Positions 47,359 to 57,764 of a stretch of DNA of 64,000 bases are shown here, in pieces. A program made the position numbers and the translations under genes. Origin of the DNA: Nectonema munidae (Eukaryota; Nematomorpha; Nectonematoida; Nectonematidae); assembly GCA_030549495.1 (NCBI GenBank), contig JAUIRK010001055.1, forward strand, positions 309,001 through 373,000, written 5' to 3'. Numbering within the stretch: the first letter of the stretch is position 1; every line of letters begins with the position of its first letter. Under the pieces are notes generated by a model that saw nothing but the letters and a program-made list of their open reading frames with translations, ran no database searches and was not told where the DNA came from.

Positions 47359-48599
47359 CAATTGGCACACATGTTTATCACTTCCTTACAATCATTGCTA
47401 TCATGGCCTAGCTTCAAACATTTTAAACATGGAGAGTTTTTGGATTGATAAACATTATCATAATGGCCCAGTTTTCCCTAAGTATGGGATAATTTTTGCC
47501 TTTTAATAGAGAGTTAAGTTAGAAGGCATTTGAAGCCGCAAAATATTGTAGAGGAATTAGAAAGAAAAAAAGCAACTTCTGGGGTATTTTGTTCAACCAA
47601 AACATATTGAAAAAACTTATTCTTCGAAAGAATCATCCTGATGAAACCCAAACGACCAAGACTTGTAATATTAAAATTTAAAAACTTAAGTGATTGCATA
47701 ATTCCGTCCTTATTCATTTTAGAATGAAATCGATTAATTATAAATCTATGTTTTTAAAGTAGAATTTAACTTGCCCTTTTTGATGGTTGTGACTAAATTA
47801 ATAATTGCGCTTTCGGAGTTATTTATTTTGCTATTTTCAACTGAAATTTTATTTTTGCATGGGTCAATTTTATTGAGAATTTTTTTTTCATAAGACTTGA
47901 TTGGCAAGCGTTGGTATATCTTTTAAAACCTTAATTCTAACAGCATTAGAGGGTTTAAAAATTTTAGGTTGTTATGTTGGAAGGGATAAGACTTGCGCCT
48001 AGGTTTTAGGCGGACGTCATTTCTAATAATTTTGATTGAGCACTATAGTTTCACTCATTTGTTCAAAGATAATATTTTTAATTTTATCAAACATCTTTTT
48101 TATAAATACATCAAAATTATTTCGACAAGTATTAAACATATGTTAAAATTTTAACAAAATAAAAAATACAGACTTGACATTTCGTAGCTTGAAGTTGCGT
48201 AGATATAGAGAAAAAGATAATGCCAATGGGGCATTGATTTTCTTTATAATAGTTTGAAAATGGTAATGTTTATAATATTTCACACAAGATATTCATAACC
48301 AATTTTTCTACATGAAAGGACAATTACAAATGAGGCATTAAAATAAGTCAAGCACAATTCAAGTATTCATGGCTGCTTAAAAGTGTTTGTTTATAAAAAT
48401 TGCTGAGTTAAATTGTCTGCTGTTTTTTTATAGACAAAGGAAACTAAATTTAGATGGAAAATTCTTATAATTTGGAAGATTTTAACCATATTAGTGCTGG
48501 GCAAAATTTGTCCGCTCAAGTGCTGGGGGCGTAAAGTGCCCCCGCTATTTTTCTCAGATATTAATAAGTTTTTATAAATATTTTTAATCTTACATATGT

Positions 48600-49540
48600 A
48601 TTTCAACTATGCTGAATTCAGTGGTGATGTCCATTTTTTATCAAAATCAATCAAACCTGTCAAAAAATTGATTTATATTTGACAGCTCATCTCAAAAAGG
48701 AACTTTTTATTTAAATAATTATATAAAGTTTTTTACAAATGTATACCCTTTTCAAATATGCTAAATTCAGTGGTGATATTCATTTTTTTATAAAAATCAA
48801 TTAAACATGTCAAAAAATTGATCTAAATATGACAGCTCATCTCAAAAAGGAACTTTTTATCTAAATAATTATATAAAGTTTTTTACACATGTATAGCCAT
48901 ATTCAAATATGCTGAATTCAGTGGTGATATTCATTTTTTATGAAAGTCAATCAAACCTGTCAAAAAATTTATCTAAATGTGACAGCTCATCTCAAAAAGG
49001 AACTTTTTATCTAAATAATAATATAAAGTTTTTACACATGTATACCCATTTTCAAATATGCTGAATACAGTGGTGATATTCATTTTTTATGAAAATCAAT
49101 CAAACTTGTCAAAAAATTGATCTAAATGTGACAGCTCATCTCAAAAAGGAACTTTTTATCTAAATAATTATATAAAGTTTTTTACACGTGTATACCCATT
49201 TTTAAATATCCTGAATTCAGTAGTGATATTTACTTTTTATGAAAATCAATGAAACCTGTCAAAAAAATGATCTAAATGTGACAGCTCATCTCAAAAAGTA
49301 ACTTTTTATCTAAATAATTATATAAAGTTTTTTTACACATGTATACCCATTTTCAAATATGCTGAATTAAGTGGTGATATTCATTTTTTATGAAAATCAA
49401 TCAAACTGTCAAAAATTGATCTAAATGTGACAGCTCATCTCAAAAAGAAGCTTTTTATCTAAATAATTATATAATGTTTTTTACACATATATACCCATTT
49501 TCAAGTATTCTGAATTCAGTGGTGATATTCATTTTTTCCT
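48600..49540. repeat. tandem array I, about 6 units of 150 bp
   Basis: TGCTGAATTCAGTGGTGAT or a close variant recurs at about 48610, 48759, 48910, 49059, 49209, 49360 and 49508, a spacing of 149-151 bp. Each unit also has AATCAATCAAACCTGTCAAA and GACAGCTCATCTCAAAAAGG. Copies differ by small changes. Confidence 0.93.
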
Positions 49541-50339
49541 CTCTCAAAACATTCTGATTAGAGAATCTTCTTGTTGATCATAGACTTTTTTTATCAGGCC
49601 TGAATATTTGTCAACCAATCTCATTTCAAAGGTTTTTTTCTGATGAATCATTCGTGATGTTCATTGTTCAATTACAAAAAGTTGTCCACGTTCTTCATTT
49701 AAAAAATTATCTCTTTGACGCAAAAGAAAAAATATGGACAAATTCCATTTAAATTAAAAATATCTTGATAGTGACTAAATTCTCACATATTGGCATCTGT
49801 GCCATTTTTGATAAATCTGACCTATTCTAAATTTTCAGATTTCCTACCCATCTTATCTAAATGTTAATTGTAATCCTAGATGATAAGCTATAGATTTAAA
49901 TATTTTCCATTTGTAAAAGAGAAACTTCTTTTTCACAGCCAAAATCTTTTTTGAAGCCTCTAATATTATATAATTAAATTAGAACATGGTAGATCTTCCA
50001 TTTAGTCAAGATACATATTTTTTTTAATTACTATTTCTTTTGATCACATGTTCTCTTTTCAATTAGTTTTCAACTTGATTCCTTCTCTCATACAAATTTT
50101 CAAAAGATTTTATAAAACGATTTTTTTTTTTAATAAATATTTCATACTCAAGATGATTGTAGAAAGTATTATCAGCCAAAATATACAAAAAAAAGTATAT
50201 TTTTACTATATACCTAATATGCAGCCATTTTTTGAAAATTTTTTACAGAACTGATTTTCAGGCATACATTACTAATTCAATTGCCACTTCGAGATATTTT
50301 TTAACCGTATTATCCAAAATCCAGTACAGGAAAAATAAG

Positions 50340-51560
50340 CATAGTCGATTTGGTATAAAAAAGATATTTTATTTTTTTGAAAATATTTTTGAAGACAGTA
50401 TCTAGAGGTAAACCGCAAATCTGATTGAAGCTTTCAGATATTTTAAAACCATAAATGTCAAACCTGAGTCCAAAAATAAAACAAGCATCTTCCATTTGGC
50501 ATAAAAAGAGATATTTTATTTAAATTCCAAAAATATTTCTGTAGACATTAGACGTAAATCGAACATTTGATTGACACTTTCAGACGTTTAAAATCTCTAA
50601 ATGCAAAAAATGATTTCAGAAATAAAAATTATCATGGTCGAATTGGTATAAAAACATATATTTCATCTAAAATTAGAGAAAATATTTTGGGATATAGTTT
50701 TCAGACATAAACCGCAAATTTGATTGACACTAGCAGTAAAACCTCTAAATGCGAAAACTGTGTTCAGAAATGAAATCATCATGATCTATTTGATATAAAA
50801 ACATATATTTCATGTAATATTTGAATCAATATTTTTGGAAACAAAATTTAGAACTAAACGCGAATTTGAAAATACTTATAGGTATTTTCAAATTCAAACC
50901 GCAAAAATTGAGTCCATAAATGAAACTAGCATGGTTGATTTGGTATAAAAACATATATTTAATTGTAAAATTTGAATGAATGTTTTTGGAGACAATTTTT
51001 AGAAGTAAACCGCAAATTTGATTAATACTTATAGGTATTTTCAAATCCTAAATGTAAAAAATGAGTCCAGAAAGGAAAACAACATGATCGATTTGGTATA
51101 AAACATATATTTTATGTAAAATGTGAAGGAATGTTTTTGGAGACAATTTTCAGAAGTAAACCGCAAATTTGATTAATACTTATAGGTATTTTCAAATCCT
51201 AAATGTAAAAAATGAGTCCAGAAATGAAAACAAATGATCAATTTGGTATAAAACATATATTTTATGTAAAATGCGAAGGAATATTTTTGGAGACAATTTT
51301 CATAAGTAAACCGCAAATTTGATTAACACTTATAGGTATTTTCAAATCCTAAATGTAAAAAATGAGTCCAGAAATGAAAACAACATGATCGATTTGGTAT
51401 AAAACATATATTTTATGTAAAATGTGAAGGAATGTTTTTGGAGACAATTTTCAGAATTGATTAACACTTATAGGTATTTTCAAATCCTAAATGTAAAAAA
51501 TGAGTCCAGAAATGAAAATAGCATGACCGATTTAGTATAAAAACATATATTTTATGTAAA
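50340..51560. repeat. tandem array II, about 8 units of 150 bp
   Basis: TAAAACATATATTT-like words recur at about 50352, 50502, 50651, 50797, 50947, 51100, 51250, 51401 and 51541, mostly 146-153 bp apart. Each unit carries AAACCGCAAATTTGATT and AATGAGTCCAGAAATGAAAA. The last unit is shorter (140 bp). The right-hand units are nearly identical and the left ones more diverged. Confidence 0.9.
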
Positions 51561-51931
51561 ATTTGGAGGTATATTTTATTAGATATATTTTTGATCAATC
51601 AAAATTTTGATTGACATTTTCTAAAAAGTAGCCATGATTATTGAAAAAATTAAATATATAAAGTATTATGCGTTCCAAACTGTATATAATTATAAATTTT
51701 CAGGGTATTATTTAATATAGATCCTAAGTTATAAGGTTAAGTACAGATAATGTCAAAATTTTGCTGAAAAATTTTAATTTTTGATTTTGATTGACAGTTT
51801 TGGACATGAAAGGGTCATTCAACTACCATGAAAATGGATTCAAAAGATGCAGCTAGCGATTTTAGGAAAAGTCCAAAATTTGAAGTGATATGATTCAGCC
51901 AATTTTCTACAATTAATTTTCCCAGCACTAA

Positions 51932-53475
51932 TAGAGTTAATACTTAAGAAATTATCTTTTTCAAATGCTTGATAATGAATTGTCTTGCCAAGAAATATAT
52001 CTATTCAATCATTCAGAATAAACATTGAAAAATAAATTCATGACATTTTAGATTATTATTTACTGTTACTGTATACTTGGTAAAAATGGTATTGAGGAAC
52101 ATTTAAAATAAAAAATGACTGAAGTGCAGAGCGTGTCACAAACTAACTCTAAACATGTAACCCAAATGTCAAGCTGGTGGCGATGTATATTGTTTTATAA
52201 ATGTACTTTGTAAATTTATTTGCTATTACTGTATTACTTTTTTTTGTAAGTGTTTTTATTGAAATTATTTTACCAGATGACCAACGTATGATATGTCATA
52301 CCCCCTTTTCCTCAATGTTTGTTAGGGTGTACCTCTCAGCTTAAAGAGTTTATAGTCCATGTGTTCCACCAGAACTTATAAGATGGTTTGTTGGAACTTG
52401 CGCCTGCAAATCCTTTTTGAACCTTATTAAAAAGTGTCCCACAATTAACTGCAGATTTCGTTGCTCTATCATGGAAAGCCCAATCATCTTCATTTTGAAT
52501 GGCCCCATACAGGCTTTATATCTTAAAAATGTGCAATGTCGATTTTCAAACGACACATCAAGCTTCAGATCTTGCACACTTACTTATCTATCATCCTAAA
52601 CTTCATTTATCCACTCAAACATTTGTCTTGAAAATTGAAAGATTTTTACGTCTACATCCTCCTTAGACTGATGACCTCCTTATTTTTTTCCTTTCCCTTT
52701 CCGCGTTTCTGATCTTTACTTTTATATTTGTACTTTTATTCCTTTTAATATTTACAAAAATTTTTTATATCTGTATTTTTCATGATTGAACAATTAGCTG
52801 ACTTTTTCATCTCTGAACTTATATAATTTTTGCTCTTGTTTTATAAGCTCTTGCTAGCCCATTTTCAAATTATAACTTTATAACACTCACCAACACTATT
52901 CTTTCTCAGAAAAGCTATTTTATGTAAGTGGAGATAAAGATACTCAACATTTTAAAACTTTTGATCATTAAAATAAGTTGATATTAATATTATTGATAAA
53001 AAATAAAAGAGAATAAATTAAATGGAAAATAAATTGGATAAAATTTACATTATTAGAGAATTTGAACTTTTTTTATTTTAATTAATTTTTACTCAACTAT
53101 TTATATGGCCTCTGATCGATCCAAATAAGCTTGCGTAGAATAGTTAGACACTTTTATTTTAATTTTATTTCAGCGGCTGTTTATAAATTATCGGTAGTTT
53201 TAAATATGTTACAGTTAAAAATAATTCTGAAATTTTAAATGTATAAAGCTTAACCGTGCACTTTTTTTACTTGTAAATATAGCATGATGCATATTAGCCA
53301 TTTTTATTGTTTTTTTATGTTAATAATCGCCATTTGTTTACGTTAAGCATGCCCGATTTTAAGAAGAAGAAAAACTATTTTTTCTTCTCTTTTATTAAAA
53401 TGAACACTCTTATTTACATGTTCCATATATCTCATAATTGATGAAACTGTTTATTAAGTTATACCGTATGTTACT
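51932..53475. other. noncoding stretch
   Basis: I recognise no gene. The minus frame 52350-52577 has a less biased composition than its surroundings, but I see no domain in it. 52620-52900 is pyrimidine-rich. Confidence 0.45.
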
Positions 53476-53479
53476 TTAA

Positions 53480-53608
53480 CCCATTTAAGGCCAAGCAAAG
53501 CAGACGATATCTAAAAAACGCAGACGATTTATATTCAAAGTCATTGAAAAAAGCAGATGAAGATGAAATTACTTATGTTCCAAAATAGGAACATTCGCCG
53601 TAAATGGG
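53480..53608 (+). mobile_element. piggyBac MITE type A
   Basis: The ends CCCATTTAAGGCCAA and TTCGCCGTAAATGGG are flanked by TTAA at 53476-53479 and 53609-53612. It is a 129-bp intact copy. Confidence 0.93.
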
Positions 53609-53926
53609 TTAATTTTAACAACATATTTTGCATGTTAACTATGCCCAGTTTTATCAAGAATAAAAATCGCTATTTAGTTTACTTTAAGCCTGACCCATTT
53701 GAAATGGAAAAATTTTCGTTCGATTTTTTTCTGAAATCATTTTTTGTTTACAATTTCTTATTAGTTAAAATTCCTGAGTTAAAGTTTTAAATTTGATTCA
53801 TTTCATATTTTATTTATCGTAAATATCAGTCTATATAAGATAATTATCCTTAAGCAAGACTAACAAAATGCACAATTTAAAAAGTTATCCATGTCGATTG
53901 ACCTGAGCCTTTATTTTGTCTATTAA

Positions 53927-54057
53927 CCCATTTACGACCAATGTTCCTATTTTGGAACATAAGTAATTTCATCTTCGTCTGCTTTTTTCAATGACTTTGA
54001 ATATAAATCGTCTGCGTTTTTTTTAGATATCGTCTGCTTTGCTTGGTCTTAAATGGG
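53927..54057 (-). mobile_element. piggyBac MITE type A
   Basis: The ends CCCATTTACGACCAA and TTGGTCTTAAATGGG are flanked by TTAA at 53923-53926 on the left and a decayed TAA on the right. It lies 0.3 kb from the previous copy in opposite orientation. Confidence 0.92.
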
Positions 54058-54666
54058 TAATGAATTAAATTTGAAGAAAAATTATGTCAATAATAGAAAA
54101 ATACTTTAATCGTAACCATAAAATTTTTAATCAGCAGTTTTTAACCTTTTTTATCGTATCATCCTTCAAGACTTTTAAATTTGCTTTCATTAACTGTTAC
54201 AAGATGAGATCTAATTTCACTAAGAAAACTGCTTTCAGTTTCTAGTGAAGCATTTAAAATAGTTGTCATCTGAGGAAAAAACGTAGTGTCACCATCATAA
54301 ACTTATTTTTGATAAAAAAAAAATTAACTTACATTTGAACGCTTCCACTTTGTCAAGAACTGTGTTAATCATTTGGAGATTTCAATCAGCACTAATTTCT
54401 TCATAAAGCATTAAAAACTCTTAGAGTGTTGCGCTCTTTCGGGTATGGTTTACAATCATAACAACGACCGCGACCACTTGTTGAAGTTCTAATGGATAAG
54501 TTTTCATTTACAAGTGAAAGCTATTGAAAAGGTTAAAACCAGATTTACAACCAATCATAGAAGAAGTCCCATTTTGAAAATATCCTGTTCACGAGCTGTA
54601 CCCATTTGCTCAGAGAACAAGAACTTTAAAATTTCATTGTCATGGTAACGAACATAAACAAGAAAA

Positions 54667-55227
54667 ACTTTATATAATTATTTTGATAAAATGTTTTTTG
54701 AGATACATCAAATTTTTGACAGGTTTGATTGAGTTTCATAAAAAAAAATGAATATCTCTACTGAATTCAGCATACTTGAAAATGGGTATATATGTGTAAA
54801 AAACTTAATAATTTTTTTAATTAAAAGTTTCTTTTTGATATGTGCTGTCATATATAAATCAATTTTTTGACAGGTTTGTTTGATTTTTATAAAAATGAAT
54901 ATCACCATTGAATTCGGCATGCTTGAAAATGGGTATATATGTGTAAAAAACTTTATATAATTATTTAGATAAAAAGTGTTTTATCTAAAAAAAAATTAGT
55001 TTTAAACCTTTTTAGGTAAAAAGTGTTTCTTTTTTGAGCTGTCATATGTAAATCACTTTTTTGTCAGGTTTGATTGATTTTGGCAAAAAAAACGGACATT
55101 AGTGAATTCAGCATAGTTGAAATATATATGTAACCATAAAAACATTTATAAAAATTTATTAATATCTGAGAAAAATGGGGAGGGGGAGGGTACTTTACGT
55201 CCCCAGCACTTGAGCGGGCAAATTAAG
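54667..55227 (-). repeat. inverted, diverged fragment of the 48491-51931 element
   Basis: Its reverse complement begins near GCCCGCTCAAGTGCTGGGG, followed by a CGTAAAGT loop, TTCTCAGATATTAATAA, and about three diverged array-I units (TTTTTGACAGGTTTGATTGA, CTGAATTCAGCATACTTG). It lacks the outermost terminal repeat and all of array II. Confidence 0.82.
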
Positions 55228-55527
55228 TTCTTTCCAAATAGTATACGGTTTTTTAGTCTGCGCAATTTTTAAGACAATTTTATATGGCGTCTCCAACGCT
55301 GCCTTGTTATGATGATCAAACTGACCAGTGGTATCAATACGACTGGCTTTCAAAGAAACTTTTTTTTGCTTAAAATAGCAGAAACATTTGTTCATCAGTT
55401 GACTGTGAAGAGATTCAAAATGCGCCTTCAGCTTGTTTGGTTTCATATTATGATTCAAAACGTCTATACAACAAATAACGCATTGCAGTTTAACGACAGA
55501 GTTTTGAAGAATACTTTTGGAGCCCAC
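55228..55527 (-). pseudogene. hAT transposase N-terminus with BED-type zinc finger
   Basis: The minus-strand frame reads VVKLQCVICCIDVLNHNMKP, then NKLKAHFESLHSQLMNKC. This is the zinc finger (C-x2-C...H-x4-H) with the typical MKPxKLxxHxxxxH spacing of ZBED5/SCAND3/FAM200-type hAT transposases. It goes on to APYKIV-like ALETPYKIVLKIAQTKKPYT and IWKELNLPA, matching the segment before the catalytic domain in that group. Coding similarity ends where the 54667-55227 repeat fragment begins, so the gene was cut there. A hAT-like terminus at 56030-56101 may be its 5' end. Confidence 0.8.
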
Positions 55528-55586
55528 CTTGAGAAAAGCCTCATTGTATGTACGTTTTCAGCAAACATTACGGGAAAGACAAAGAA

Positions 55587-55629
55587 ACATGTGAACTAGT
55601 AATGATTTTATACATGTGAACTAGTAATG
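55587..55629. repeat. short direct repeat beside a foldback
   Basis: ACATGTGAACTAGTAATG occurs at 55587-55604 and again at 55612-55629, 25 bp apart, exactly where the left arm of the foldback begins. Confidence 0.8.
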
Positions 55630-55876
55630 TTGCTGAGTCCGTGTAAATGTGAACGCTGGAAATATTTTCAACAAATGAAGTGTGAAATAGAATTTGAATG
55701 ACATTTGAAGAGCATGATATTCTTTATAAGCTTGTGTGCATGTAAAAGATGAAGAGACTACACTGGCATAATATTCTTATAAAGAATATCACGCTCTTGA
55801 TTCAAATTCGCTTTCACACTTCATTTGTTGAAAATATTTCCTTGCATTCTTCATACACGGACTCACCAACATTACC
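55623..55876. repeat. foldback element with arms of about 110 bp
   Basis: The left arm (55623-55731) and right arm (55767-55876) are imperfect reverse complements. Shared words include GAAATATTTTCAACAAATGA, AGTGTGAAA and GATATTCTTTATAAG. The loop is about 35 bp. A hairpin of this size is typical of a foldback MITE. It sits between a hAT terminus and the hAT N-terminal relic. Confidence 0.82.
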
Positions 55877-56029
55877 GTGTGAATTTACTTCGTTTCATTT
55901 TGATTTGAACCGTTTATGTTTGCATCTTCATACTTTTTTTATTTATCTTTCACAAGCATCTACAACACTCGTCAGCAATCTTATCATTACTTTTAAAGAT
56001 ACCATTCTTTCATTTCTTTTATAACTAAA

Positions 56030-56101
56030 ATTTTTCATGTCCCTCAGTGAAACTTCATACCATCCCCATGGGGGCCAGTCGTGACCCTCAGGGAACCGCT
56101 G
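56030..56101 (-). repeat. hAT-type terminal sequence
   Basis: The reverse complement begins CAGCGGTTCCCTGAGGGTCA and CGACTGGCCCCCATGGGG, the pattern of hAT ends of the ZBED5/SCAND3 group. It lies upstream, on the same strand, of the BED-finger relic at 55228-55527 and is probably its left terminus. Confidence 0.6.
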
Positions 56102-57756
56102 ACCTACCTTAATGATAGTTCTTAGTCTTGAAAGAGTTTGATGCCTTACTGAGCCATACCATTTTTACCCAGCCTATACGTTTCATACCCACGATTTCTA
56201 AAAAAAATTGGAAACCCTTGAATTTAGGTAGAAAACGTCCTGTATCCGTTTTGAAATTATATATTTATTCTGTATAGAAGTTGTAGTTTAAATACGCCCT
56301 AATCTTCACAAATTTTATTTTGATAATAAACGATCACTTCATTTTACTTTTCTCTCTTTACAACATAAACTATACTCCATTTTTAATCATGGTATTGAGA
56401 AACAGCCTCATATTGAATTTGTCTCAAAGTGGAAATCACCGTATTACGTGTAAAAAATGCCTTTTATGGCACTTGCTCTTGTTAATTGTGTAAAAGTAAT
56501 ATATTTAATATAATGTAAACTTGTTTGAACAATCTATTTAGTTTTGCACCTTTTTAAAATGTAAAAACTCGTCAATTGACCTGTGTAGGCGTTCTAGAGT
56601 TAATGTAATAAAATTTTATGGATCCACTCATAAAAAATTTTGAAAACAGACATCTTATAGCTGGGAATTTACAGATATATAAATAAATAATGCATTTCTT
56701 CAACAACAAAAAAAGCACATGAGCTCTTTATCTCAGAACCAAGCAATAAGCAGTCGTTATTTGGAATACCTTAATTTCGTTAATCTTGCAAAAAATGGAA
56801 TCTAATCATTGATATTTCGAATACAGCACAATATTCTTTTTCAAAAAAATACAAAAACAATATTTTATGTACCTTGTATCGATCAAGCTTCAAACGCCGT
56901 TATTGATAACTGGGTATTCGATCGGTATTGCTTATATCGCGATACGCCATCATTGCTTGGGGGTTAGAGGAAAAATCTCCGCTTCCGACTCCAAATACCT
57001 AAAAGCTTAATACGATTCCTATCCGTTTAAAATCTTCGATTCCTCAGCCCTGTACACCATTATCCTTTGTTAGCTCCTTGTAATTTGTGAAAGGGTTATT
57101 AAATTCTATTCCCTGAACGCTTGGAAAAGTTTCACCTAAGCTTGCTAACTATCAGATGAATCAGTGTAGAATCTGGCGTTCCTGAACTCCTAGAAAAGCT
57201 CTACCGATGTTTATCAATCGATAGAGCAAGCAGTGTCGAATGTGAAAGAGCTCTTCTCTTAGGGCGTTACTTTCTATACAAAATCGTCCCGAGTGTCACC
57301 AGAACCTTTAAGAGCATACTTCTCTGCTAAGAAATAGGCGATGTTTTTAATTATGATATAGCATATTTATTTACTTTATGATTGCATTAACGCTATTACT
57401 TAAATCCTTTTTTTTCTGTGTACGATAAAAGTTGTGTAAAGTTGCTTTGTTTCTCTAGAATCTAGATGATCCGCCATATCAAAATTAATGTCATCGAAGC
57501 AAAAATAATAAGACAGCATTTTTTCTTGCTACGTAATATATATATAATATTATAGGTAAGTAAAAATCATTAACAAATATATTTTCGTTAATTTTGCAAT
57601 AATGAAAATACCGATAATTTTCGACCTTTATATTTTCTTCTGTAATATTATAAATCCCCAACTCCAAATTTCGTAAAATTGTTTTAGAAACATCAGTTAT
57701 AAATTACTGACTCAATTATATGTTGTCAATCGATAACTAATGTAAAAGTGTGATGA
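56102..57756. other. noncoding stretch with MITE-like ends
   Basis: I see no gene. CTTCCGACTCCAAATACC (about 56980) and CGATTCCTCAGCCCTG (about 57040) resemble the two ends of a short hAT-type MITE spanning about 56950-57055. Confidence 0.45.
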
Positions 57757-57764
57757 GTGATGAG

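Larger units (their letters stand above)
40440..48100 (-). pseudogene. LINE (non-LTR retrotransposon) with Gag, endonuclease, RT and RNase H
   Basis: On the minus strand, ORF1 remains at 47360-47950, ending in a CCHC knuckle (PCLKCLKLGHDSNDCKEV, C-x2-C-x4-H-x4-C). The 44411-47358 hAT element interrupts the second knuckle. The APE-type endonuclease follows: INLRKSGLAWYNLQIFL, then IIFLKEPHTWQNKISGIP (43891-44300). RT blocks are at 42143-42325, then FLDFKGAFN and TPQGGCLSN (41733-41990), with YSHDFMIGIAG where YADD-type motifs lie. A thumb region is at 41280-41642. RNase H (MSSSYIEECIGLFN, YIFTDSKSLIECL) is at 40446-41009. The domain set fits R1/LOA/I-like clades. Stops and frameshifts are many, and the YADD replacement removes one catalytic Asp. 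A second LINE fragment is inserted at about 42390-42790. Confidence 0.85.
48491..51931. mobile_element. TIR element carrying two tandem arrays
   Basis: The left end is TTAGTGCTGGGCAAAATT. The right end, read inward, is TTAGTGCTGGGAAAATT. The flanks are ATA and TAG (possible TA duplication). Near the left end a GC-rich hairpin (GGGGGC, 7-base loop, GCCCCC; 48525-48543) stands out from the AT-rich body. Two internal arrays (48600-49540 and 50340-51560) both have a period near 150 bp. I see no coding sequence. A Helitron/Helentron-derived or foldback element would fit; read on the minus strand, the 48491 end finishes in CTAA past a hairpin. The class is unresolved. Confidence 0.6.

Noticed and set aside
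52350-52577. Transposase fragment on the minus strand
   Set aside because: Composition looks coding-like, but I could not match any motif of a known family.
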